Assembly (NCBI GenBank): GCA_964636885.1
Contig: CAZWVA010000012.1
Coordinates: forward strand, 1 to 51,300
Source of the DNA: CAZWVA01 sp964636885
GTDB lineage: Bacteria; Desulfobacterota_D; UBA1144; Nemesobacterales; CSP1-2
Direction of reading: 5' to 3'
DNA length: 51,300 nt
Translations under genes and position numbers: made by a program
The notes under the pieces: model-generated
The model's input: only the letters and a program-made list of their open reading frames with translations
The model's database searches: none
What the model was told of the DNA's origin: nothing
In this document: positions 32,797 through 40,356 of the stretch, in pieces
Layout: every line of letters begins with the position of its first letter
How positions within the stretch are numbered: position 1 is the stretch's first letter

Positions 32797-33549
32797 TTAG
32801 GCTACGGCGATTCCCTCTTTTATCTTCTTTACCAGATGGGGAAGTACCTGACTCGGTTTTCCATATATTACCGCATCCACATAATCATCGGCCGAACTCT
32901 GTCTGTCGCTTATTATGACGACCTTGGCCCCATTTTCCTTAGCCATAGTGGGGAACGAAGAAGCGGGATGCGTATCGACCGAAGCGCCAACGATTATAAG
33001 GAGATCACACTGTCTAAGCCTAATCCATGCCTCCCTTACTTCCCAATGGGGAAGCGGCTGTCCGGGGAAAGAGATGGGCGGTTTTAAGACGTCCTTGCCG
33101 CATTCTTCGCATTCGGGAACCTCCTTGCCCCTTTCAAGAGTGGATAGGATGCTGTCTATCGGATAATCCTTACCACAGTTCGTGCACGTGACCCAGAGGA
33201 TCGTGCTATGGAGCTCTATGACCGAACTGCTACCGGCACGGTGGTGAAGTCCATCGGTTGCCTGGGTGAATATGCAATCGAGTTTTCCGATCATCTCAAG
33301 CTCGACGAGGGCTTCGTGTGCCGGGTTTGGTTTGGCATTTACAAGCAGTGGATATATCTCTTTTATCTTCTTCCAGTACTTGGCTCTCGCCTCTCTACTC
33401 GTGCGAAACTCCCTTATATTCGGATTGATTCTTGGGTCTGAAAAATCGGGAACGCCAGATTCGGCGGAGAGTTCGGCTCCCGTAAGGGCGATGATCCTCT
33501 CGGACTCCCTAATCCAATCAACCACTGTTTCTATTACATCCTTTTCCAT
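32797..33549 (-). CDS. divergent Sir2-family (sirtuin) protein
   Basis: A 250-aa protein with the sirtuin fold. The Rossmann start GAELSAESGVPDFSD replaces GAGxSxxSGIPDFR. The zinc finger is complete (Cys122, Cys125, Cys147, Cys150). The catalytic His114 is kept (ELHS). However, the NAD-ribose motif TQNxD reads TQATD (Asn to Ala97), and the loop GAG is GAE (Glu26). The late GASVDTHPAS strand matches GTSLxVxPA. Protein deacylase activity therefore cannot be assumed. The gene has a near-consensus promoter whose -10 box lies 9 nt before the ATG. It lies 126 bp upstream of thyX on the same strand. Confidence 0.82.
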   Translation of the reverse strand: MEKDVIETVVDWIRESERIIALTGAELSAESGVPDFSDPRINPNIREFRTSREARAKYWKKIKEIYPLLVNAKPNPAHEALVELEMIGKLDCIFTQATDGLHHRAGSSSVIELHSTILWVTCTNCGKDYPIDSILSTLERGKEVPECEECGKDVLKPPISFPGQPLPHWEVREAWIRLRQCDLLIIVGASVDTHPASSFPTMAKENGAKVVIISDRQSSADDYVDAVIYGKPSQVLPHLVKKIKEGIAVA

Positions 33550-33558
33550 CTATCTACG

Positions 33559-33588
33559 ATTATACTATTCGTATAAGAAAAAAGTCAA
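33559..33588 (-). promoter_or_regulatory. sir2 promoter, almost no leader
   Basis: On the minus strand, TTGACT (33583-33588) and a perfect TATAAT (33559-33564) are 18 bp apart. The ATG starts 9 nt after the -10 box, leaving a leader of about two or three bases and no ribosome site. Confidence 0.6.
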
Positions 33589-33653
33589 ACACGGCTCCCA
33601 TTGGGGCTCGTTTCAGTACCCGTATAAACACAAGCGGTTTTGATGAGGTATAT

Positions 33654-33670
33654 TTTAAATCCGGCTTCCA
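33654..33670 (+). repeat. 17-bp dispersed repeat, copy 2
   Basis: An exact second copy of TTTAAATCCGGCTTCCA (see 30661-30677). It ends 3 nt before the methyltransferase start codon, so it occupies the place of a ribosome site or of a -10/start region. Confidence 0.4.
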
Positions 33671-33673
33671 ACC

Positions 33674-34453
33674 ATGAATGCGGAAAAAACCAAAAGCGCC
33701 CCAACCTTGAGGTTCTCTGAAAGGGCCAGGTATTACAACAGATATCGGCCGGGATACCCATCTGGGGTAATGGAACTAATGAAGGAGAAGTGCGGGCTTA
33801 AACCCTCTTGGGTCGTTGCGGACATAGGCTCAGGGACTGGAATCCTAACAGAGATGCTCCTAAAAAACGGAAACACGGTTTTTGCCGTCGAGCCGAATAT
33901 CGAGATGAGGAAGATCGCAGAGGAACTGCTAAAGGGGTACCCGAACTTTAAAAGCGTTGACGGGACAGCCGAATCGACCACCCTGGGGGATGATAGCGTT
34001 CACATGATAACCGTGGGACACGCCTTTCATTGGTTTAAGGTTAAAGAATCGAGGGCGGAGTTTTCGCGTATAATAAAAAGAGGGGGCTGGGTCGTGCTCA
34101 TATGGAATAATAGAAGAACGGATTCTACCCCCTTTCTAAGGGCGTATGAGGACTTGCTCCTCAGGTTCGGAACGGACTACAGGGAGGTAAATCCTACGAA
34201 CTTCGATGACAGGGTTCTCACATACTTTTTCGGAAAGGGCGGTTTTCGGGTGGAGGTGTTTAATAACACTCAGGTCTTCGATCTTGAAGGTCTTAAGGGC
34301 AGGCTCCTCTCCTCATCTTATGTCCCTATGGAAGGGCATCCGAATTACGAGGAGATGATAAAGGAGCTTGAGCGCATCTTTCATCTCCATCAATCGGATG
34401 GCAGGGTGGTCTTTGAATACGATACCAGGGTGTACTATGGAGGGATCAGGTGA
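33674..34453 (+). CDS. class I SAM-dependent methyltransferase
   Basis: A 259-aa soluble methyltransferase. The SAM-binding motif VADIGSGTGILTEMLL (about 46-61) is followed by the acidic strand FAVEPNIEMRKIA. The segments VDGTAESTTLGDDSVHMITVGHAFHWF and ARYYNRYRPGYP resemble the group of proteins like yeast Crg1/trans-aconitate methyltransferase. The substrate is unknown. The ATG has no Shine-Dalgarno; a copy of the 17-bp repeat lies just before it. It is divergent from sir2. Confidence 0.88.
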   Translation: MNAEKTKSAPTLRFSERARYYNRYRPGYPSGVMELMKEKCGLKPSWVVADIGSGTGILTEMLLKNGNTVFAVEPNIEMRKIAEELLKGYPNFKSVDGTAESTTLGDDSVHMITVGHAFHWFKVKESRAEFSRIIKRGGWVVLIWNNRRTDSTPFLRAYEDLLLRFGTDYREVNPTNFDDRVLTYFFGKGGFRVEVFNNTQVFDLEGLKGRLLSSSYVPMEGHPNYEEMIKELERIFHLHQSDGRVVFEYDTRVYYGGIR

Positions 34454-34513
34454 ATCGGTATAATTATACGCCTGAGGATTTAATAAAGAACGTGAAATAA
34501 AAGGAGGTGACAC

Positions 34514-34915
34514 ATGGCACCCACGGCTAAAGAGCTGAATAAACTCCTTAACGAGACGAAAAAGGCGACGGATTCTCTCTACAAGGTTCTCGATTACGTT
34601 GATCTTATAGATAACAACCTGGATGATCTCCCTGCCGATATAAGGACTTGGGGGAGTGGGATAAGGGAACACGCCTCTAAGATCGAGGGCTACATAGATG
34701 AGATTAGGAGCCGGTTAGACACGATCCTAAACACTATCCCCATAGACCCGGATGAGGTTAAGGATGCTGCCAATAAGCTCCTTCTCTACCAGGGCGATCC
34801 TTCCCAGGTGATGAACTGGGCCGAGGCTCAGAAGAGGGCTTATAAGGATAACTCCTACTGGTGGCGCTACTGGCAGGCCATAACCGATTTTATAAAGGAG
34901 AAAAAGGGGCAGTAG
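34514..34915 (+). CDS. hypothetical helical protein, 133 aa
   Basis: A mostly alpha-helical soluble protein. The first 80 residues have heptad-like spacing (ELNKLLNETKKATDSLYKVLDYVD), suggesting a helical bundle or coiled coil. The last 30 are rich in Trp and Tyr (SYWWRYWQAITDF). The ribosome site is excellent (AAGGAGGTGA before the ATG). It starts 60 bp after the methyltransferase on the same strand and may share its transcript. I do not recognise a family. Confidence 0.7.
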   Translation: MAPTAKELNKLLNETKKATDSLYKVLDYVDLIDNNLDDLPADIRTWGSGIREHASKIEGYIDEIRSRLDTILNTIPIDPDEVKDAANKLLLYQGDPSQVMNWAEAQKRAYKDNSYWWRYWQAITDFIKEKKGQ

Positions 34916-35035
34916 ACGATGTCAATCGCTATGTGTGATATCCTATTATCTCTTCCCTCGTGCCGCATAGAGAAAATGGTGCCTCGTCCCTTTCGGCCAT
35001 AACGATCTTTAAACCCCGGGTTAATCTCTAAGCGT

Positions 35036-35794
35036 TTATTTTTTCATGCTTCTAATCCGTTCTTCCAAATGAACAGCTTTAGGGAAAAGAATACTATTCT
35101 CAAGATGAACGTGTATCCTCGTGTTCTTATCAAACTCTTTTAAATAGGCGTATAAGATTCTATAGGTATTACAAGCATCCTTGGGCGGTGTAAAATCGTT
35201 GCTTAGGACTTTAATTCGGGTCAGACAATCGCCAGTGGATTTATGCTCCAGCTCCATCTCATGAATGAGCCGATAAGCAGAACCGAAGACCGGGGGCTTT
35301 AGCGTTACTCCATCTTTTTTAGCCTCTACCAATCGTTTAATATAGGGAAAGAGCAAAAGCTCTTCTTTTTGCATATGTTTGGCTAACTCACCACTGAGTT
35401 TGTACCATAGTTGTCCAATTTTATGTGTCTCTGGATGTTTTTCACCGTGCACCTTAGCTACTCTCTCGATAATCCCCCGTAGCTTGAGGCTCATATCCTT
35501 GGTGTGGGTGTGATACTGATTTACAATATAATCGGCTAAAAAGTCAGGCTCCCACTTATCGTATTGGTTAGGTACTTCACCCGTTTCCTGAGTTTTCCGT
35601 TTAATTTCCTGTATTACTTTCTCTACACTGATCCTTCGTTCCTCACAGGCCTGACGAACCGTTTTTTGACCCCCACAGCAGAAGTCGATTCCATATTTTT
35701 CGAAGATTTCAGCCATACGATAATCTGCTGCAACTATTTCACCGATTGTCTTTTGATCCAATCCAATACGTACTGGTTGTTGTTGATCTGCCAT
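35036..35794 (-). CDS. iron-sulfur cluster repair di-iron protein (RIC / ScdA / YtfE)
   Basis: A 252-aa protein of the RIC family that repairs iron-sulfur centres damaged by nitric oxide or peroxide. The N-terminal ScdA_N domain (about 12-60) has the signature GIDFCCGG with Cys39 and Cys40. The C-terminal hemerythrin-like domain provides His and Glu ligands for a di-iron site (YHTHTKDM, KHMQKEELLLFPYI, HEMELEH, HVHLENSILFP). The start has AGGAGGG upstream. It is the last gene of the TetR-led operon and lies 17 bp after the ferredoxin gene. Confidence 0.92.
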   Translation of the reverse strand: MADQQQPVRIGLDQKTIGEIVAADYRMAEIFEKYGIDFCCGGQKTVRQACEERRISVEKVIQEIKRKTQETGEVPNQYDKWEPDFLADYIVNQYHTHTKDMSLKLRGIIERVAKVHGEKHPETHKIGQLWYKLSGELAKHMQKEELLLFPYIKRLVEAKKDGVTLKPPVFGSAYRLIHEMELEHKSTGDCLTRIKVLSNDFTPPKDACNTYRILYAYLKEFDKNTRIHVHLENSILFPKAVHLEERIRSMKK

Positions 35795-35811
35795 TTGTAA
35801 TCCCTCCTATT

Positions 35812-36084
35812 CTATTTCCCCTTCCCGTGTGCTGGGGAAAGCCCCGTCTTGCCCTTAAAAAAATCCGCATTTTTATCCTTATACCACCTCCACTTTTCAG
35901 GGAGTTCTTCCTCATGAAATATGGCATCCACCGGACATGGATCAACACAGGCCCCACAATCAATACACTCATCGGGATTTATATAAAGCTGGTCTTCACC
36001 CTCGTAGATGCAGTCTACAGGACAAGCATCCACACACGCTCTGTCCTTTACTCCTATGCATGGTTCAGCAATTACATATGCCAT
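35812..36084 (-). CDS. seven-iron ferredoxin (3Fe-4S / 4Fe-4S), FdxA type
   Basis: A 90-aa ferredoxin. The start MAYVIAEPCIG and the Cys pattern C9, C17, C21, C25 and C40, C43, C46, C50 match the FdxA type with one 3Fe-4S and one 4Fe-4S cluster. The tail with EELPEKWRWY is also typical. The frame opens 13 codons earlier, but AAGGAGGG lies 5 nt before the ATG at 36084. It lies between NnrS and RIC, so it may supply electrons for NO handling or cluster repair (inference). Confidence 0.92.
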   Translation of the reverse strand: MAYVIAEPCIGVKDRACVDACPVDCIYEGEDQLYINPDECIDCGACVDPCPVDAIFHEEELPEKWRWYKDKNADFFKGKTGLSPAHGKGK

Positions 36085-36097
36085 CTTTCCCTCCTTG

Positions 36098-37891
36098 TTA
36101 TGAATGTCGCTTAATGTAGTCATTTAACTCTTCTAGAAACTCGTCAATGTCTACCGAGTGCATCTTGCACGCCATCTCGAGTGGAATGGTTTTTCCAACC
36201 GTTTTACGCAGTGCTGGATTCGTAATATCCTTAAATCCAAACCTGAGAAACACCGCTTGAGTCTGAGGGTAATAGTCCAGTATCTCTCCGACTTTCATCC
36301 ACCTTTCAATCCTCTTTGGACGCTCTTTGAGAAGAACCCTTTCCTCTTGCCGCCTCACACCTTCATTTGCCGTGCTCCACATGTCATAAGCCCAAAGGCA
36401 AAATCCTAGAACCTGAATAAATCCGCTTGCCATAAGAGAGGTTCTGTTCCAAACCATAAAGGGATCACCTATTATCCCTTCAAAATCACTTAGAATCTGA
36501 GAGATAACCCTCATTACGTTTCCTATATTAATCAGAACAAAAGGGACCATAAGAGAATTCTTAGGCTCAACACCCGACATTACTGGTGTTACTCTGCTTG
36601 CCACACCCACAATCATGAGACTTATAAAACCCACTGTAAGGGCATGCCGATAAGCGCCAAAATAGTTATGCGAAAACCTGCCAAAAACATAGTGACTGTA
36701 AAAGGGGAGGGAAAGGAGGAGTAAAACCGAGATAATAAGCCAGGTATATGCGGCTCTTATAAATTTAAGACCTCTCGATGGGTCTTTTGCTCCCCTAAAT
36801 ATCCCTATATTGTAAATTACCCCAACAGATGAGATAAGGAATCCTAAATAAGGAACTAAGATAAGAGGCCTTAGGAATTCTAGATCGTAAATACGGATAG
36901 CAAGGTGCATGGAAACAGCCAAAATCAATGAGGAAAGAAGCATATAAAACGAAAGGTTTCCTATCCGTTTAGATGGCTTCTTGGTATTAAAAACGAAGGG
37001 TACAAACCTCTGGCTTATACCAAAAATCATCATTACGATAAAGCCAAATAGTTGAATATCCTGATAAGGAGCTATGAATCCGGCGACCCTATGGATTAAT
37101 AGAGACACATCGGATCTTAGAGAGGCATCTCCTACAAAATAGAATAAAAAAGGATTAAGAATAGCCTGAATTAAAAAGAAGTAGACTGCTGCAAATATAT
37201 ATTTTTCCCAGAACTGTTTTTTTTCTACCCCTTGCCCTATTGTTTTTACAATAATTACAAAGAAAATGGAGATAGCTATAAGCTCTAAGATGGATCCTAT
37301 GATACCAAGAGCAAAAAAAGTAATAGATGGAAGGATTGCCCAGGAAAGTGCGGTAATAAAGATACCAAGAACCATTATCCAGAAAGAGACACTTGCAAGA
37401 TGAGGGTTCCACAGAGAAACGAACTTAAATCTGGGAAAGGCTTGGTAGGCAAAACCCATAACGAAAAGCCCTACCCATCCAAAGACCTGTATGTGGGCAT
37501 GGGAAAGAATAATGGGAATTGGAAGCTCAAAATAAGAGCGCTTGAATGCGATATAGGCTAGGTTTACTGCTCCAAATGCCCAGCCGATAGAGCCAAATAC
37601 AATACCAGCTTTAAAAAATCTTCTCCAAAGAACCTCACCTATACTCTCCCTGGAAACCGTGTAAGGCTTAGCCGAAGACGGGTTATGAGAGGCCTTATTT
37701 AACTCGATAAGAATCTCTTCAATATCTACTTGATGAGCCCGTGCAAAGAACCCAAGCGTCTCTCTGGGGATAATTCCACTACTGCAAACCCCATATTTTA
37801 CAAATACCTCTCTTGTAGAAGGGAATTTTTCTATGATCTCTGTTATCAGCATCTCTTTTTTAATCAAACCGCTTTCTCCGTCTTTAACCAA
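36098..37891 (-). CDS. NnrS-family membrane protein flanked by DUF1858-like domains
   Basis: A 597-aa protein. A soluble N-terminal domain (about 14-66; KYGVCSSG with Cys36) and a C-terminal domain (532-597; VGEILDYYPQTQAVFLRFG, ITNPALRKTVGKT) both resemble DUF1858. Between them are about 12 membrane helices of the NnrS family, with the His-rich ILSHAHIQVFGW and LLIHRVAGF segments expected to bind haem or copper. NnrS proteins protect cells from nitric oxide. Plain NnrS is about 400 aa, so both added domains are notable. The start is TTG at 37891, with AAGGAG 9 nt upstream, and the gene follows the hemerythrin gene by 13 bp. Confidence 0.85.
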   Translation of the reverse strand: MVKDGESGLIKKEMLITEIIEKFPSTREVFVKYGVCSSGIIPRETLGFFARAHQVDIEEILIELNKASHNPSSAKPYTVSRESIGEVLWRRFFKAGIVFGSIGWAFGAVNLAYIAFKRSYFELPIPIILSHAHIQVFGWVGLFVMGFAYQAFPRFKFVSLWNPHLASVSFWIMVLGIFITALSWAILPSITFFALGIIGSILELIAISIFFVIIVKTIGQGVEKKQFWEKYIFAAVYFFLIQAILNPFLFYFVGDASLRSDVSLLIHRVAGFIAPYQDIQLFGFIVMMIFGISQRFVPFVFNTKKPSKRIGNLSFYMLLSSLILAVSMHLAIRIYDLEFLRPLILVPYLGFLISSVGVIYNIGIFRGAKDPSRGLKFIRAAYTWLIISVLLLLSLPFYSHYVFGRFSHNYFGAYRHALTVGFISLMIVGVASRVTPVMSGVEPKNSLMVPFVLINIGNVMRVISQILSDFEGIIGDPFMVWNRTSLMASGFIQVLGFCLWAYDMWSTANEGVRRQEERVLLKERPKRIERWMKVGEILDYYPQTQAVFLRFGFKDITNPALRKTVGKTIPLEMACKMHSVDIDEFLEELNDYIKRHS

Positions 37892-37904
37892 CTGGGTTAA
37901 CTCC

Positions 37905-38219
37905 TTAAAAATCGGATGGCCAGGTTTCTACAACCTTCATTAATCTGTGGGCATGGAGAATCTCTGCTTCGCTCATCGTTGTAAGGGCTATTGGAAAAAG
38001 GACCTTTTCTTCCATCTCCATGTGATGAGAAAGAAAACCACCAAATAGTTGAATCTTTACAGATAACCTTTTGATTAAGCGATCTTTGGCTTCATCCTTT
38101 TCATCGGTTCTATTTAAGGCATCTATTGTCTCGTGTATTTCCTTTGTTATTTTCCAAAGCCCATAGTGTTCTATAATAAGATGGGATAGATTCCATATCT
38201 CACCCTCGTCTCCCATCAT
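37905..38219 (-). CDS. hemerythrin-like HHE-domain protein
   Basis: A 104-aa four-helix-bundle protein. Likely iron ligands are His13, His18 or His29, His65/His66, Glu70 and His89/His91 (SHHMEMEEKVLFP is the clearest block). Such proteins bind oxygen or NO at a di-iron site. It is shorter than a standard HHE domain, so one helix may be reduced. Two ATG codons stand in tandem at 38219 and 38216; AGGAGGG lies 13 nt upstream. Its place before NnrS and RIC points to nitric-oxide or redox sensing. Confidence 0.85.
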   Translation of the reverse strand: MMGDEGEIWNLSHLIIEHYGLWKITKEIHETIDALNRTDEKDEAKDRLIKRLSVKIQLFGGFLSHHMEMEEKVLFPIALTTMSEAEILHAHRLMKVVETWPSDF

Positions 38220-38273
38220 AATTGGGAAAGTCCCTCCTCTTCTTTCTCATATGAAGTAGGAGTTTAGATTCTG

Positions 38274-38435
38274 TTAGTAAAAAAGATCCCTTACCCCTTG
38301 ATATCTTTCTTGGAAACCCTTGCCTTTAATACTTTTAAGAGCCTTCACCTCCACTTTGAGTTCCTCAAGCTTTCTCTTTTCCTCACTGTGCTCATACATT
38401 AGCGTGGCAAACGGCTCTGGAAATACATCGACCAT
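38274..38435 (-). CDS. 53-aa small protein in the NO operon
   Basis: A short gene just after tetR (8 bp between stop and start). AAGGTGAT lies 8 nt before the ATG, a good ribosome site. The peptide starts MVDVFPEPFATLMYEHSEEK, continues as a charged helix (RKLEELKVEVKALKS) and ends GVRDLFY. It has no Cys or membrane segment. No family is known to me. The operon position, spacing and ribosome site make it a credible gene, and its single His and acidic helix could suit a regulator or adaptor (guess). Confidence 0.7.
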   Translation of the reverse strand: MVDVFPEPFATLMYEHSEEKRKLEELKVEVKALKSIKGKGFQERYQGVRDLFY

Positions 38436-38443
38436 ATAAGAAA

Positions 38444-39037
38444 TCACCTTGCGTCCAATACCTTAAATGAGGCCTTAACAACCTCTGAAACCATATGCCC
38501 ATAGCTCTGACCAATAAGTCGATTGTCAAAGAATAGAATCACTCTTGTTATCATGCCTATTATAAGTGCCGCTCCAGTATTTTCGTCTATTTGCCTAAAT
38601 TCCCCTCTCCCTATACCGTCTCGAATTACCTCCACAAAAATATCCTTTGGTTTTAACCATTCCACGGGGACTTTACTCAATTCCGTGTGATGGCCAACCA
38701 TTATATAGGAATAAGCCTTTGGCTCGCTCTTTGCAAAGTCAAAAAAGGCTTCGATCAGAGCTTTTAGTTTACCTTTAGCATTGGGTTGGTTATCTATGCT
38801 CTTAAGTAATCTATCTCTAAATAGATCCATGCAGTTTAAAAAGAGCCTAAGTGCTAGGTCATCTTTGTTTTTAAAGTGCTTATAAATCACGCTTTCGGCG
38901 ATACCGGCCCTCCTGGCTATTTCCTTTGTGGTTGTGCCTTTTATTCCCCTTTTTATGAACAGGCTAAGGGCAGCGTTGCTTATCCTTGTTTTAGAATCGA
39001 TCGTTTCCCTTTTCATCTGAGATGAGTGAGTACTCAC
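38444..39037 (-). CDS. TetR-family regulator
   Basis: A 197-aa repressor-type protein. The N-terminal helix-turn-helix is clear (GTTTKEIARRAGIAESVIYKHFKNKDDL). The C-terminal ligand domain is unspecific, with relatives in the AcrR/FadR-like group. The frame starts at GTG 39037; an ATG lies 7 codons later at 39016. The -10 box ends 5 nt before the GTG, and a perfect 16-bp palindrome GAGTGAGTACTCACTC covers that region. It therefore probably represses itself and the five genes behind it. Neither start has a ribosome site, which fits a leaderless GTG. Confidence 0.88.
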   Translation of the reverse strand: MSTHSSQMKRETIDSKTRISNAALSLFIKRGIKGTTTKEIARRAGIAESVIYKHFKNKDDLALRLFLNCMDLFRDRLLKSIDNQPNAKGKLKALIEAFFDFAKSEPKAYSYIMVGHHTELSKVPVEWLKPKDIFVEVIRDGIGRGEFRQIDENTGAALIIGMITRVILFFDNRLIGQSYGHMVSEVVKASFKVLDAR

Positions 39038-39039
39038 TC
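39024..39039. promoter_or_regulatory. 16-bp palindromic operator at the tetR start
   Basis: GAGTGAGTACTCACTC is a perfect 16-bp palindrome. It overlaps the predicted transcription start and the GTG start codon of tetR. Its size and position are typical of a TetR dimer site, so autoregulation of the operon is likely. Confidence 0.7.
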
Positions 39040-39042
39040 TTT

Positions 39043-39070
39043 ATTTTACATCGTATCTCACTGCTGTCAA
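39043..39070 (-). promoter_or_regulatory. promoter of the TetR/NO operon
   Basis: On the minus strand, TTGACA (39065-39070) and TAAAAT (39043-39048) are 16 bp apart. The start site falls in the palindromic operator. The GTG of tetR begins 5 nt after the -10 box. Confidence 0.65.
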
Positions 39071-39118
39071 GGATACCAAAAGTTTCTTATTTGGTAGAAG
39101 CGGTAGCAACCCGATTCT

Positions 39119-40131
39119 TCAGTTTTGCCACAGGTTCGCAACGTCCCCTATCGAAAGTATTTGACTGGCCCCGTTTATAACAGCGTGCATAGGGTTGTTG
39201 CAGAGGAGTACATCGTATCCTGTTTTTTTTGAAATCAGATCTGCCATTCCGGGCAGAAGACTCCCTCCTCCGGCTAAGCATATGCGGCTTTCCATCACCT
39301 CACATGCGGTCTTGGGGGGGCAGATCATGTAATACGTTTTTTATTACCTCTAATATCTTATCTTTAATCGGAGCCATGGCCTCGGACAGTTCCTGAGCAT
39401 TTATTGAAGCGGTGGTCTCACATCCAGTTGCACAGTCAATTCCTTTTACTTTGAGCGGAATTCGGAAAACACCAGGGCATGCAGTGCCGACGTTTCTTAC
39501 CAAGCGCTCGGCTTCACGGGGGTATAGAGATACGTTGAATCTGTCCATTACAGTGTTCTGTATGGAATCACGAAGTCTTCCGCAAGGGGTGCGTATGGCT
39601 GCTTTTTCTATAATCTCACCTGAGCGGATTATAGCTATGTCTGTAACCCCATCTCTATATCGACAATCGATCGTGCATAGCACGATGAAACCTCGAGTCC
39701 TGCCCCAATGGCCGCGGCTAGCGGTTCGGGCACTATTGCGACAGCAGCCGCTCCGGCACGGCGTATTGCCTGATTAAGGGCGTATAGTTCTTGGTCTGTA
39801 GTGTCTGTTGGGGCACAGGCAACTACCCTGGGCTGCATAAAACCGAGGCGCCGAGTGCTTCTAAACAGGGGTTCGAGCAGACGTACTGCAGCATCGACAT
39901 CAACAATAACCCCGTCTCGAAGTGGAGAAATACAGTGACTTCCACACCCTTATGCTCCATTTGCTGCCACCCTGTGCTGGTCACTTCCTTTTCCGAGGCT
40001 GACTCTATGATGGATGGTGCATCTACGACAATGCCCCGGCCAGGTACATAGATTCGGACGTTTGCGGTGCCGAGATCTATTATTGCAATGCACGGTCTCT
40101 TAAGGAGTTTTCCCAGTCCAAAAACAATCAT
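39119..40131 (-). pseudogene. mreB: frameshifted mreB pseudogene
   Basis: Four consecutive reading frames together spell an MreB-like actin protein: IIDLGTANVRIYVPGRGIVVDAPSII, then PLRDGVIVDVDAAVRLL, VVACAPTDTTDQE, PEPLAAAIGAG, DGVTDIAIIRSGEII, and AGGGSLLPGMADLI. Frame changes are needed near 39930, near 39655 and in a run of seven G (39314-39320). The last is an obvious one-base slip. MreB shapes rod cells, so a working copy must be elsewhere if the cell is rod-shaped. Codon use differs from neighbours, with CGN arginine and GCN-rich stretches instead of AGG/AGA, which hints at foreign origin. Confidence 0.85.
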
Positions 40132-40356
40132 GGATTAAAGTCGGTAATCAGATAATGGCAAATATATTCGAAATACATAACCTAGACGTTAATTATAACT
40201 CTGCTTTTTATTCTATGAAAATATTTGCATAAATCCATAAAAGGTGGTATATATCCTTAATCTCCATCCCTAATTTAATTAGCGGAACTTTGATAATCCC
40301 CGTCTTGCTATGTATATTTACACCCGCATAAATCCAATCCGAGGATAGAGTGCAGA

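Noticed and set aside
39119..40131. Four separate small genes in the mreB region
   Set aside because: The four frames join into one MreB-like protein in order, so they are pieces of a single frameshifted gene.
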